Assembly (NCBI GenBank): GCA_015501605.1
Contig: JADNRZ010000022.1
Span: 558,001 to 622,000 of the forward strand
Reading direction: 5' to 3'
DNA length: 64,000 nt
DNA from: Panaeolus papilionaceus
Taxonomy: Eukaryota > Basidiomycota > Agaricomycetes > Agaricales
The notes beneath the pieces were generated by a model. It saw only the letters and a program-made list of their open reading frames with translations, was not told the origin of the DNA and did no database searches. The first letter of the stretch is position 1. Each line of letters begins with the position of its first letter. The position numbers were made by a program, and so were the translations under genes. Below are positions 12,166-24,743 of this stretch, one piece after another.

Positions 12166-14037
12166 ATGTCTTCAATTTGGGTTACTTTTCTAGGAACGTC
12201 CAGTGGTGGCGGTCCAAGTGATTCAAGGAATTGCTCGTCGTTAGTGGTTGATATGGTGCAGGATAGATCTCTGTGGAGTATGCATTCTCTTTGACACTAA
12301 CACCAAGCTCATGTTCATCATTTTCTAGTGGTCGACTGCGCTGAAGGGACAACGAGGCAGTTCCAACTACAGCCATATACAGATCCCGCTTATAATAAAG
12401 TAATGATAAGCAAAGTAAACAAGCTGTTTATAACACATATGCATGGTACTTGTATTCCAATTTATTCAAGTTTTATTTTTGATTGACGCCCATCATCTAG
12501 CCGATCATATAATGGGCACGATTGCATTCTTGCGGAACGTGCTATACCCACCTCTATCCCCAAACTCAAGATATGGGACCTCGTCTAACGTGAGTTACTC
12601 TTCACTTGTGTCTTATTTCAGCCTTACCTGGTATCAAAGCCCGTAGTAGAAGTATATGGACCAGCTGGTCTCCGTTTATTCGTCCGTCAAAACCTCAAAT
12701 TTACCGCTACGCGCACAGCACACAAATATGTCGTGCACGAGTTGCTCACATCCACGGACTCAATAACGCCATGTATACCTACCCCAGAAGGCGCCTACCC
12801 TTCAGCACTAGCCACACAACCGGACGTCATGCACCCATCAGAATGTGTGGGTCGAGATATGAGGGCTTCAGAGGATGGGCTGTGGAGAAGTGTCATTGAA
12901 GCTATGGGATGTGCGAAATCTAAAGTCGTGGTTGATGCTGGACCTATCTTGCATCGTGGTGCGTTCAGTACTTTTCATACTTCAGATTTCAATTCATTAA
13001 CTCGTCCTCTGCAGATCCTTGTATAGGCTACACATTTACTGAACAATCATCACCCTCCCGCAAACTCGTTATCCTAGGAGATACCTACGATCCCTCTACC
13101 ATTCTACCCTTATGTTCCAACCCACCGCCCGCACTCCTGATTCACGAAGCCACAGACTCACATATTGAGCCTGAAGCAGACAGCTTTGGCAAACTTAGCC
13201 GACGGACTCAAGAAGAAGTACTATCAAAAGCACTGGAGAGAGGTCACTCTGTGCCTGCCATGGCAGGCGCATTTGCAAAGAAAGTGGGCACGGGTATGAT
13301 GGTGATGAATCATATTGGCTCAAGGTGGGTTGCTCGTCTCGCATTTTTTTCTTGATTTTTTCTGAATCATCATAATAACGAATAGGTTTCCCGCACCCCG
13401 TCATGCCCGCGATCATTGGCGTAACTCCATAATGGGCGACATCGAGAAAAAAGCGACCGAGGCATGGGGTGTACCAGGCAAACGCGCCCGTGCGGCATGG
13501 GATTTCATGCAAGTCGAAGTTCCCATTCCCAAAGTTCCCATCCAGGCCAACTCGTTCAGTGCTATCCAAGGACAAGTGGACATCGAAGATGAATTAGAAC
13601 TGGAAATGCACGAGGATGTGGAAGTTGTAAGCCAGCGTGGTGATTCTGATGATCATGATGAGGCCGGAGGAGACGAAGAAGAGGGGGACGAGGCAGCATC
13701 CGAGACGCTGGTGCCGCAGTTCCCTGTCCCTGGAAGGGGCGGACGAGGCGGGAGAGGCGGCGGATTTCATCTGAGGGGCCGTGCTCATCCTCACCCTCAT
13801 GTCCCGAGTCAACCACGAGGAAGGGGCAGAGGTGGACATGGGTTTGCACGTGGTGCTAGAGGTGGATTTGGAGGTGGGGATAGAGGACGGGGTGGGGGTG
13901 GCAGAGGCGGAGGTGGGGGTGGGGATAGAGGACATCACCCGTATGCGAGAGGTGGACATGGGGGTGGCGGTGGCTCGAGGAGACGGGAAGACGACGACGT
14001 TAGAGGTGGTGAAAACAAGAGGAGACGGGGTGCTTGA
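12166..14037 (+). CDS. tRNase Z (RNase Z, short form) with C-terminal RGG tail
   Basis: Six exons (12166-12277, 12329-12445, 12501-12589, 12622-12958, 13015-13324, 13386-14037) encode 538 aa. The start FLGTSSGGGPSDSRNCSSL is typical of RNase Z. The metal-binding HxHxDH motif, ITHMHADH, is assembled across the 12445/12501 splice junction. Later hallmarks are HEATD and GHSVPAMAGAFAKK followed by MMVMNHIGSRF. The enzyme cuts the 3' trailer from pre-tRNA. At about 360 residues before the tail it is the short (ELAC1-like) form, not the ~800-residue long form. Residues ~438-538 are a Gly/Arg-rich RGG region ending in KRRRGA, a possible nuclear signal. An RGG tail could add RNA affinity; that is inference. 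Confidence 0.92.
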
Positions 14038-16499
14038 TGAGGGTTGTGCCTTCATCGGCTTCAATATGAGTGCGATTTATGAAGATATGAGCAGACGCTT
14101 ATTAGGAGTATCTGAATGTCATGTTTTGTTTTATCACGGACGTGATGTGCCATTGTATACCACTTGTAATGGGAACAGCTTTGCTTTTACTCGTGAATGT
14201 ACGTGGATTGGTTTGATTTACATTTGAAGGTTGAGAGGGTCGTCTTAGGATTGATCATAATCCATTTGTAGTGATTCAAATTCAGAGAGATTTTCATGCT
14301 ATTTGATTCGAAGGCCCAAGGCCTCTCTTTGTAGCGACCTTTTTTACGTAGTTATATCGATATTTGGTTCTCTTCATATTCTTCGGCTATATCAACACAA
14401 TCATGATTATCATACTACCTAGAACTGAGCTTTTTTAGAACCAGTTGTGCCCATTGAGCAGCCGAGAAGTATCTTCAACTGGGACCGGGAGATGGAAAAA
14501 CGAAGTGCAGGGTCGAATCCTCCATCTCCTAATTACCCCCCACGTTTTTTTTTATTTTATTGACGCACTTATGGGCATTTATCTGACGATTGGTCGAGGG
14601 TAGCCGTAAATGCCACATTCACGATAGAACTGGTCGTCAGCTTAGAATCAGCACTAGTTGCGATTCGATGTTTCAACCGACGATTTGGACATTCATTTCT
14701 TAGTCGAAACCTATTCGAAGCTCTAAGAGCTAAGCCAATGAGAAGACGTGATGGCACACTGGGCTAGTATATATAACTGTTGTTTACCATTGTAGAGTGG
14801 GCGCTTAATAACACTAGTATAGTCATCGGGGCTGTGTGTTGGTAAACTGTTGACTGTGAAGGTAAGTTTTAACTGCACGTCGCTTCTAGTACAGTTGGAA
14901 TGCAGTAAAATTTTAGTGCCCCCTGCGGATCTACTCTAACAGATGCTTTTCCCTACAAAAAAATTTCCATGCGCAGTGCAGTAAGTTAGTGTCAGCACCA
15001 CGTCGCGACAACAAAAATAAGCAATATTACGGACAGATTTCGTAAGGGTTCGTAAAGGCCGCGAATGTAGCTTTGAGATTGAATGCAAGCGCGGTCAGAG
15101 TCCGAACAAAGAGCGAACGGTCCTTCACTCAGCTAGTTCGGGACAACCCGTTGAACGTAATAGACGCCGATGCAACAAGCCCCGAGCCAAAGCTTAATAC
15201 GCCACTCGAAGCCATGAACTCGCGATCGTCGCTCAACATCCCGATGACCGGAATGAAAGTTTGTGCATGGGCACACATCATTTTCCATAATGGCACAATT
15301 ATGATTCAAAATGCAGTCATATGTAGGTCGGCTCGGATAACTTTCCAGCCTTGAAACGTGTAGTCCTAACGATCAATCAAGTACATCAAAGTGATAAGAG
15401 ATATGGGATATTAATTACATACTTTAAATTATAGACCTCAATCACAGCAATCAACGGACATTGCCCGTGCCTCTATCTGATGATGACGCTATTCTTAGTC
15501 AACAAATTGAAATTGTGGTAAGCATACCTTGTATAACAGGCGTCACAGATTTAAATTCTATCTGGCATGACGAGCTGAATGGAGTTGTCGTTTTTTCTGT
15601 GCGTTACATTCTTAAAATACATTGTGCAGTGAGCCACGGAGATAGGCGCCTGGTCTATCGGTCTAGGGCATTCTATTTCCTCTAGGCATTCTTCATACGG
15701 AGAAATCACTGCTACCGACCAAACAAGAAAAGGCGAGAACAGAAGTGACGTGCGTCTGGAGCTGCATTGAAAGCCACCGCCGCTACCTAACGTCGCTTGG
15801 TTCATGCCGCAACCCGTGGCCTTCCGCTACAGTTGTACTCATACAATTGACGGAAAGAGACTCTTCGTGAGAGACCCAGCTGCCAGTTCAAAGGTTCGGA
15901 TTAAAATACATATGTCGCCGTTAGATTAGCCTCTAAATCTCACTCTCCGTGGGTTAAGCGGCCATTAATGTTTATGCTAAACATGACCTATCGGCAAGCT
16001 CCATAACGAGCAATACACGTCCTAATACTAGTGTCACCGGTAGGGCGACTTAGATGCTGGGTGCCCATTATGCATGCAGGCATATTGCGCACGGACACCA
16101 TTGGTGGGTATTTCTGTCGATGGGCAGCGGGTACACTGGAATGTTATTAGCGACTCTTTAGGCCCAGCTTGCAAAGTAAATCTGCTCACCATCCGGACAT
16201 TCGTACCGTCGTAGCAATTTCCTGAGACCTACGCGTTCTGTAACCATGTCAGCGTCGGTAATGGAGCCGGCGCTTGAGTCTTGTCCGACATGTTTGGGCT
16301 CAGTTAACACTCTCATGAGTGTTTTCGACGGATAGCATGGGAACCAGTATATTGATAGTGGACGCAGCCACCACTTCACGCTCTACTAAGTCGATGACGG
16401 CTCGCTTGTATGTTATTGAAGGAAGGCTTTCATGTTCTCTATGAAAGACTGAAGGCATTGGTGTTCTCATCGAACGGCAACCTTCAACGCCACTGAGTG

Positions 16500-16886
16500 T
16501 TACACTGGCACAGCACTTAATCGCTCCACTCTCATTGAAATTCTAAAAAAAGAATCGAGCGAGATAACGATTACAGAGAACGAAGAGGTAAAAAAAAGTA
16601 AAAAATAGCCTACCCGCAAACTCGGTAACACAGTAGACATCCCAATCCAAATACCCGCAGCTTGAGAACAACGTCCAAACCCCAACACTAACCCATGTGT
16701 CGTGTGTATCTTCCCAGACGAGTGCTCTTTTAGAACTTGCGTGTTCGAATCAAGGACGAAAATCGCATAACCGCACCCACTGTCCATCCACCCACGAGGT
16801 AGAAGACGGTGTGTACAGGCTGTACAATTCAATTTCAATTTAGCTAAGTATTGTTTCGAATTCGAACGTCGAGCTGTCGAGGGCAT
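16500..16886 (-). other. Uncertain open frame, possible gene remnant
   Basis: A 128-aa minus-strand frame contains a non-repetitive stretch (DSGCGYAIFVLDSNTQVL, then KIHTTHGLVLGFG). After MSTVLPSLR there is a plausible intron (GTAGGC ... TTTTTTTAG) leading to a few more codons and a stop. The two other frames of the same segment also have long open stretches, so no frame is clearly right. I recognise no family. It may be a gene fragment or chance. Confidence 0.2.
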
Positions 16887-17939
16887 CGCTTAAGCGGGAG
16901 TGCGAGCACCAAGATGCTTGTAGATACTCCCAGCACTCCTCAGCCCTCCAGGGATGATAAAGTTATCTGTTATGAAAATGGCCTACAGTCAGTATACCGG
17001 ATGACATTGACACAGGGGGTACCATTACGAGAGATTGAGATTGCCGTTTGGTCACTGACAAGATGATGGGATCCTGTTGACATAACTAAAGGGTCACAAG
17101 TGCCCTTAAGCCTAAGTGCCTTAGATTAGAGTGCTCAAGTCGAACGAAATAGGGAATCCATACACACAACTCTATTGTTGTAAATGAAAACTATAAAATT
17201 TCTCTACGTAGATAGTCATACAGACGGACGTATGACTCGGATGAGGATCATGAAGGGTTCATAAAACGGAGCAATAATAGCAATACACATGCATACTTTT
17301 TTCTCTCTATGTTTGTATTTAGCAATATGTAGCTTCGAAAAATAAGATAAGAAAGCGCGATTAAGAAAAACCCAAGTCCATGAGGCGCGATACAAGCGCA
17401 GTCGGATATGTATGTGGATGCTGCATCGAATACTGAATGAGACGATAATGAAGAATGTTAATGGTGACGAAAGATGATGATGCATCGCATAATGGCTTTG
17501 CGATACGCGCGACTTGCGCGATCGACTGGTGCAGCAAAGCTGCTGTAGGTGTGCATATGCGTAGAGACATGAGGCAAGAGGCGAGGGGAGAAGTGCGTCA
17601 GATTGTGCCTCGCTGAGGCGATATATGACCTCGAGGCGCAGGGTTGATAGGGCAACAAGTGTGTTTTACTTGATGGAGCTTTCGAGGACCCTAGTCGAAG
17701 GGGCATCGAAGTCGAAGTCGAAGAGGATGAGAAACGCGCCTCGAGGTGATGAAATTGCGATGGGAATCTTGAAGAAGTCATGAGTGAGAATGCGAATGCG
17801 AAAGTGAAACTGTGTATGGTATGGATGGACGAATGAATGAATATGGGCATATACAGATGGGTATAGGTCGTCGCAAGTTTGCGTTTTTTTTTTGGATTCA
17901 AGTGTCTCTGGGCATGGGATCAAAACAATGAAAAATGGG

Positions 17940-17965
17940 GTGAGTGGAGTGGAGTGGAGTGGGGG
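17940..17965. repeat. GGAGT pentanucleotide tandem repeat
   Basis: Several consecutive copies of GAGTG/GGAGT lie in the purine-rich region downstream of the MFS transporter gene. It is a simple repeat without evident function. Confidence 0.75.
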
Positions 17966-18061
17966 ATGCAATCATCCAAATGCAAACGAAGCATAATAAT
18001 AAAAAGTGAAAGCAAAAAAAGCAACTCGACATGACGCGCTCTACAGGAGCGAATCCATCCA

Positions 18062-21000
18062 TCAAACTTGCTGGTCACCTGGCCGCCCCGTCACCGATCG
18101 CGACGCGCCGCCAAGGCTATCATCAACACTCCTCCTAGACGCCGTTCGCTCAAATCGCTTCGTATCAACCCGTTTCAGTACTTCCACTGCCACTTCCACT
18201 TCCCTCTCCCCTCCGGATCCGCCTCGAATCTCGCCCATTGTTTCCTTTTCCAGCAACCCCGAGGCGCCTGACGTCGGGTCGCGTTCCGTGTCATCACCTA
18301 AACCCACCTCAATGCCAACCGCGCCACTAGTGGCAGGGTTATACACCAAATACGGCTCTCCTTCGCCTTTCGTCTGAATCATCTTGTCTCCCGCATCCAG
18401 CTGAGACGACATCGTAATCGTACGAGATTCCAACCCAGTGCACCGCATCGAATCTCCTGCATTCGAAGGTGGGAAATGGATGTTCGAAGCCGTGTATGAC
18501 GACGGCGACGCGGAAGGGGAAGACAAGGGGTCTGAATGCATATGGGGATGTCCGATGGCAGATTCGACGTGCTTGTTAGATTCAGAGCACGGCGCGGTGC
18601 AGGTGGTGACGGTGACGGTACTTGGAGTTGCAGATTCCGAATTTGAACTTGAATCTGATTCTTTGTATGCGAAGCGAGACTTGCTTCTGACCCAGGGGCC
18701 GTATTTCTGAATGATACATAGGTAAGTAAATAAGTAAGGATATATGAAGTAGAACGAAGCGAATGAAAAAGAAACGAAAGGAAAAGAGATGAAAAAAGAG
18801 CAAATCCGAAAATGAAGGAGTTTGAAATGATGGGAGATTGAGATAGATTGAGGCGAGATCGAAGTGGGGTGCATAATAAGGAAATAAAGACCAAAATGGA
18901 TGAAGTAGTAAATGAAAAAAAGATGAAGGCAAAGGCGGGAATCTCGGAGTGCACAACACCGACGAGTGATTCGACGCTTCGACTGAACCACATCATGATC
19001 CAAAATCGAAGTTGTGGGACCCAAAGGAAACACGAGGCGCCACGCATCGCATCGTCTCATTAACAGAAACAGTAATACTTCAAAGCAACAAAGGTCAAAG
19101 AAAAATATAATTGGGCACTCACGAAAAACAAAAACGGAATCGGCATGCACGCAGTAGACAAACACGCAAAGACGCTCATCGCCCATTGGTCACCCAGGGC
19201 TTTGAACATCGAAGGTGCAAAGAGTGGGAACATCGCACCGCACAGAGAACGCAGAACCACAGTCGCGGCGATAGCAGAGGCAAAGTAGATGCCGTAGGTA
19301 TCCATGAGGTACGTCGTGAGCGATTGCAAGATCTGAGAGACGCCTGTTCCGAATGGGATACCAGCAATGATGGGAACAATCCAGTGGATTCGCGGTTGCG
19401 TCGTCCTGTTGTTGGCGAGTTGGACGACATAATGCAAGAAAATATGAGATGAGGATGGGGTGTTTCATTTCGAATGAACGAAGTCGAAGTGAAGCCGAAT
19501 GAGAGCGGTGATGAAACGAAGCGAAACGAAACGAATGTAGATCCACCACCAATCGCGAAGGTGCGTATTAAATAATCGGTTTCGTCGAATCGTTCGAATC
19601 AATATCCACATCGAGTTGGAGGAGGCGCATGTCCGAGTTAAAAAAGAAAAGAAAAGCAAAAAGTCAGTTAGAAGGAAGAGTTCGAGTTTGTGTGTCACTT
19701 CAAAAAAGGAAATCAAGGGCCAGAACCCGTCCATCCATCCATCCTATTCCTCATCCAAAATATCCAAAGTTGCACTTCCCAACCAACTGCCCAAAACCAT
19801 TCATGAACCACAACAACAAATACAACCTGAGGCTGAGGGGGGGTTCATCAACATCATCCATCCATCGTCGGCATCCATCATCATACTGCAACTCTCAGAT
19901 TTCCTTCCGCTTCGCGTCATGTGTAACGCCAAAGTTAACCTGGTCCCGGCCACAGAACACCAAAAAAGCGGTCTAGAGTAATTACAGCGTAAGGGAAGAA
20001 ATGATTTACCATGCGAACCACCATAACCCAATTGGGGTAAGCACCGCGCCTAAAATAGCCATGTGCAGTCGACTGCGAGGGAAAAAAGCAGTAATTTTAA
20101 AGGGAGCAAGTAGGTCAGTCAGGGTGACGTTATGAGAGAGGATGGAAATGGCTGTCAAGGCGTGTGTGTGTGTGCCGTGCGTGCGATAGACGGAACGAAT
20201 ATACAGCAGTGCGTGCGGACTCCGTCCGTTGCATGCCTCTACACGCGTCCCTGCCACCGCCAAGCAAGCGCGACAGCCCCAAGCGGCAAAGCAATCGAGG
20301 GGTGATCACACGTATGTATGTATCAGGTCAGGTCAATTGACTTGCAAGTCGCCGCTCGGGGGAGGGGGTGGGGTGGATGAGGCACATCCTCGATTTAGAT
20401 ATGACTTACGCTTCAGGTGACGCTCTCCCCGTTTCACTCTTATCCATGCTCCTCCAGTACAGCCTATTCTGGATCGACTGCGATGCTGTACCCAATGTGA
20501 TTCCGATACCTACGCCTAAAAATGCCAACCCGCCTTCGCCTGGCGAGAACCCCCGGTGTTGTTGGAATACGATTGGAAATCCTGAGAAGAGCGCGTAGAG
20601 TGTGCCATATACGATTGCGATGTAGATCGCGAGGAGCATAACAATGGGTTCGGTGGCGAGGAAGACTGCATAGTTCGAAAAAATAAAATAAAATAAGTAA
20701 AAGAATAATAGCAAAAACGAAAGAAAAGAAAAGAAAAGAAAAAGAGAAGGAAACGGTCAGTTAGAAGTAATTCTCGATACAGATATGGACGAGAAGAAAG
20801 ATAGGGATTCAGAAGATCTAGGAGCGCAAAAAATGGTTCGAGGAAGGGGAGAGATGGGGCTGCGAGCCAGATTCGGGGGCAGCGCGAAGCATGATGCATG
20901 ATGCGGGGGGTAAGTGAGATCCACACGAGGCCAAGGTATCCGAATCCGGATCTGTGGCGCCCGTATGCATAGAAGCCGTGTGGGCGCAGGTGGATGGGAA

Positions 21001-22552
21001 AAAAGGACAAGGGAGCAGTGGAGGAGAAAACGTACCGAATGGCCTCTCGAGGTTGGTTCGCATGACCTGACCAAGGGATTTCGGTTTATTACGGTCGTGC
21101 ACGGATACGTAGTGTATGATTCCATTCGAAGCCTCCATGTACTTTTGTGCACGGTGACGTAGAAGAACGGGCGCGTACTTGGCATCGAGAATAGTTTTTT
21201 CCAAAGGGTCGAAAGGGAAAGATGTAAGGAAAGATGTAAATATAAATTTAGGGTTATAGATCTCGTTTGGGAAGGATGGAGGGGGCTTACTGTTTCAGGC
21301 GTCAAGAAATAGCCTGCTAAAAGTGTTATGGCAGAAAAGATGAACATGAGCCAGAAGTTGAAGTGCCATCCTAAGTTTGGATTCTGGACGACGAAGCCAC
21401 CGACAATGGGACCTATGACTGTACGCAGTAGGGTATGATCAGAGATAAGATTTGATTTTGAGGTTCGAACGCGGAAAGGAAGGGAATTGGAATGGGATGT
21501 ATGAATGGATAGAAATAGCACGGCAAAGGAAAACTGACCTGGACCGAGGAAAGGGACAGTCGCATAGATGGCCGACGCAAGGCCACGTTCACGAAAGCTC
21601 CAAATATCACTTACGGCGCCACCTGCGTTTGTGAGAGCTGCAACGAGGAAAAGGTGGTTGTCCGTGGATCAACGGAGGAGAGAAATAGAAAGAGTTAAAT
21701 TAATATAGACGAGAATACAACATGTGTTGTTTGTGAGTGAGTGGATGTACGGATGAGGAGATGTAACCGGACTTACGGGACGAACCAAAAATGCCTGTTA
21801 ATAGGCGACAGGAAAGCAGGGTGGGTAGATTGTGAGCAAGTGCGCCTTGCAATTGGAAAGCGGTATACAGGGACAATGTAACGAGAAATACGATGCGCTG
21901 TGGTTTGAAATAATTTGATCATGAGTTAAAGGGTCGTTTATGAAGGGTTCCGGCAAAAGATAAGCGTTACCCGGCCGAGCATCTGGATTGAAAGAAAGGA
22001 AAAAAGACAAAGGCAGTTAGACATGATATGAACAGAAGCGCAGTGAAGGTGGTCGATCGACTTGCCTCTCCCATAGACGCAAATACTAATGGACTATTCG
22101 AGGTTGGTGTTAAAATATATCGTTGATCAACCTGTGTTGTTGACTTGAAGGATCGATTCAAGTACTCACCCTAGAGCAAATCCTAGGACATAAAGTGATA
22201 TTCCTAATATTGCAACGTTGTATGATATACCGAGGTCGCGCATGGTATCTTGAAGGCCACCGCTGTACACGCTACTACTGAAGGATACGGTAAAGGTGCT
22301 CAACGCTAGCTGGTATATGGGATAATGATTAGAAAAACAGGGTTTAATGTGGGGTATATTGAGTATACTGACCTGAGCAGTGATGAGCCATTTGTAAGAA
22401 CGTTTCCAGTTGTAAGGATCCTCTGGGTCATTTAAATCCCATTCGACGACGTAAGGATCATCAGCAATGCCCGAACCGACGTAATGAGTGGGGATGATAG
22501 GGGTATTTTGGAGATGAGGCTTTTCGACATGGTCAGGGAATGGGGACGACAT
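18062..22552 (-). CDS. MFS transporter, DHA1 drug/polyamine H+-antiporter type, with long cytosolic tail
   Basis: Twelve exons (22552-22373, 22309-22170, 22093-22066, 21982-21971, 21897-21777, 21637-21539, 21418-21291, 21177-21036, 20665-20410, 20072-20010, 19405-19123, 18706-18062) encode 698 aa in phase. The N-terminal DPEDPYNWKRSYKW, the loop FASMGEMLGRR and the motif GPIVGGFVVQN are characteristic of the DHA1/Tpo1-Flr1 group, which exports drugs or polyamines at the plasma membrane. About 12 membrane helices are evident. The last exon adds ~215 Ser/Glu-rich residues, probably cytosolic. Exon 4 is only 12 nt (Met-Leu-Gly-Arg), exon 3 is 28 nt, and the intron between them starts with GC (GCAAGT). 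Introns grow from 63 nt at the 5' end to 337-604 nt at the 3' end. The substrate cannot be predicted. Confidence 0.9.
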
Positions 22553-23000
22553 TTTTTCTCATTGAAGGGGAGCATTCGAAGAGGTGTGCTACTTATAAAG
22601 ATTCAAGGATTTCAAGTATTTCGATATTAATACATTGGTAGGGTACAGTAGATTATATTTAATTTAATTCTCACGTATTTTATTCTTTCGAGTGTGACAG
22701 TCTAATTATTGTTGGTTATTGTTTGTGTCTGAGGCACCTGAGCTTTGATTGCCCTTCAACAACAACTAAACCTCTTCTCCTCATCGTCCTCCTCGTTCAC
22801 CAAACCCCATTCAACATCACCCATTCCCCAAACAATCTTCATCCTTTTGTCTGACTTCAATTTCTTTTTCTAATCAGGAATATATATATATACGAATTAT
22901 CGGTTTTTTCTTTCTTAAACCGTAACCACCACGATACTCCACTGCCCTTGACCCTTTTTCTTCCGTTCTCAACTACCTTTATCAACAACATCGCTTCATC
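22553..23000. promoter_or_regulatory. Bidirectional promoter, MFS transporter and GSK3 genes
   Basis: The 448-bp space between two divergent start codons includes an alternating TA run near 22882-22894 and CT-rich sequence close to the GSK3 start. Individual factor sites cannot be named. Confidence 0.5.
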
Positions 23001-24743
23001 ATGGCTACTCATGGTCCAATTAACGGCGTAAAAGTTTCTCGTACGTGTAATCTACTTTTGTATAATATCATCTCTTTCTTATTCTCTTCGCTCCACATAC
23101 TGCAAACGACAAACTCACCAAAAACAAATACGGTTCATATCGCATTTCTCATCCTGAACTTTTACACCCTCTCTTTCTATTTCCTTTGGTCATACCTCAA
23201 ATCTCTTGTCTAATCGCTCACAATCGAACCACTCTTCCATTCATTCATCATCAACACCAGCCATCGACGATCCACACAAGGTCGTCAAAGTTATTGCCTC
23301 CGATGGCAAGACAGGCGAGACCAGAGAGCTCGTCTACACCAACTGCAAAGTAGTTGGTAATGGCTCTTTTGGTGTCGTATTTCAAGCAAAAGTTGTGGGC
23401 CCTCCTCGGGAAGGCGAAGAAATTGCTATCAAGAAGGTCTTGCAGGACAAACGCTTCAAGGTGAGTAAAAAATCCTTCTTTTTTGGGAGTGTTTTGATGT
23501 TTTATTTTGACATTGCATTACGACCCTTTCAGAATCGAGAACTTCAAATTATGAGACTCGTATCTCATCCCAATGTCGTTGATCTCCGTGACTTTTTCTA
23601 CTCAAACGGAGACAAGGTGGGTTAACGCTTTTTCATCCCACACTGATCCGCTCAGAGGCTTCATATCACAGAAAGATGAAGTTTACCTCAACCTCGTCTT
23701 GGAATACGTTCCAGAAACTGTATATCGCGCCAGTCGCCACTATGCAAAGCTCAAACAACCCATGCCCATGCTCCAAATCAAATTGTACATGTATCAACTC
23801 TTGCGCTCCCTAGCGTACATCCACTCTGTCGGTATCTGTCACCGAGACATTAAACCGCAAAATCTTCTCCTCAATCCTGCAACTGGTATCCTGAAACTTT
23901 GCGATTTTGGCTCGGCAAAGATTCTGGTCGCTGGCGAACCCAACGTCAGCTACATTTGTTCCAGGTATTATCGTGCACCCGAGCTTATTTTCGGTGCAAC
24001 CAACTACACTACCAACATTGGTATGTCATAGCCTCCGCCCCTTGTCCCCCAAAATGGCCCGATATAGTAATACCTGACTTTTTTTTTCTTTTCCCTGTAG
24101 ATGTGTGGTCAACGGGGTGTGTTATGGCAGAGTTGATGCTAGGACAACCCCTGTTCCCAGGAGAGAGTGGCATCGATCAACTGGTTGAGATTATCAAGGT
24201 ACTCGGAACGCCATCACGCGAACAAATCAAGACGATGAACCCCAACTATATGGAACACAAGTTCCCTCAAATCAAGCCCCACCCATTCTCGAAAGTGAGT
24301 TTTTTGATTGTTTTCAATGGGGTGGAGTGTTTTTAATGGTGATTTACAATAATAGGTGTTCCGACCACGCACTGCTCCCGAAGCTATCGACTTGGTGTCT
24401 AAACTGCTGGAGTATACACCCGGAGCACGACTGAGCGCAATTGAGGCTATGATTCACCCATTCTTTGACGAGTTGAAGCAAGAGGGTGCTAGGATGCCCA
24501 ATGGTAAAGATTTCCCTCCATTGTTCAACTTTACTCGAGAAGGTGAGATTGTGATGTGCTTTTATATTGAAGATGATATGCTAATGGTGTATGATGATGA
24601 TTTTATTAGAATTGTCTGTCCGACCAGACTTGATCCGTCGGCTTGTTCCGAAATATTGCGAGGCGGAATTGGCATCTCGAGGGATTGATGTTAACAATTT
24701 TGTGCCGATACCCTTGGAGCAGCTCAAGATTTCACTGGATTGA
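23001..24743 (+). CDS. Glycogen synthase kinase 3 (GSK3) Ser/Thr kinase
   Basis: Seven exons (23001-23040, 23261-23460, 23533-23616, 23672-24020, 24101-24294, 24356-24542, 24610-24743) encode 395 aa. Kinase motifs are complete: glycine loop [14 protein letters not shown] lysine in EIAIKKV, catalytic [14 protein letters not shown], and the GSK3 activation-loop [12 protein letters not shown], whose tyrosine is normally autophosphorylated. [12 protein letters not shown] and the short C-terminal lobe match the family length. In fungi GSK3 kinases act in stress signalling, cell-cycle control and glycogen regulation. The start [12 protein letters not shown] is preferred because it joins in phase to [11 protein letters not shown] second in-frame ATG at 23206 lies inside intron 1. 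Confidence 0.95.

Larger units (their letters stand above)
14038..18061. other. 4-kb gene-poor interval
   Basis: No gene can be supported with confidence. From ~14.0 to ~17.2 kb the sequence is mixed composition with many stops. From ~17.2 to 18.06 kb the minus strand is CT-rich and probably the 3' flank of the MFS gene. I found no terminal inverted repeats, long terminal repeats, or reverse transcriptase/transposase motifs by eye, but decayed elements would be missed. Confidence 0.45.

Noticed and set aside
12446..12510. Apparent broken metal-binding motif (HHLADH) in tRNase Z
   Set aside because: That reading runs through an intron. Splicing 12445 to 12501 gives the canonical ITHMHADH, so the enzyme motif is intact.
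18378..19186. Hydrophobic minus-strand frames suggesting a small membrane protein
   Set aside because: They lie in the last long intron and final exon of the MFS gene; composition is explained by CT-rich intron sequence.
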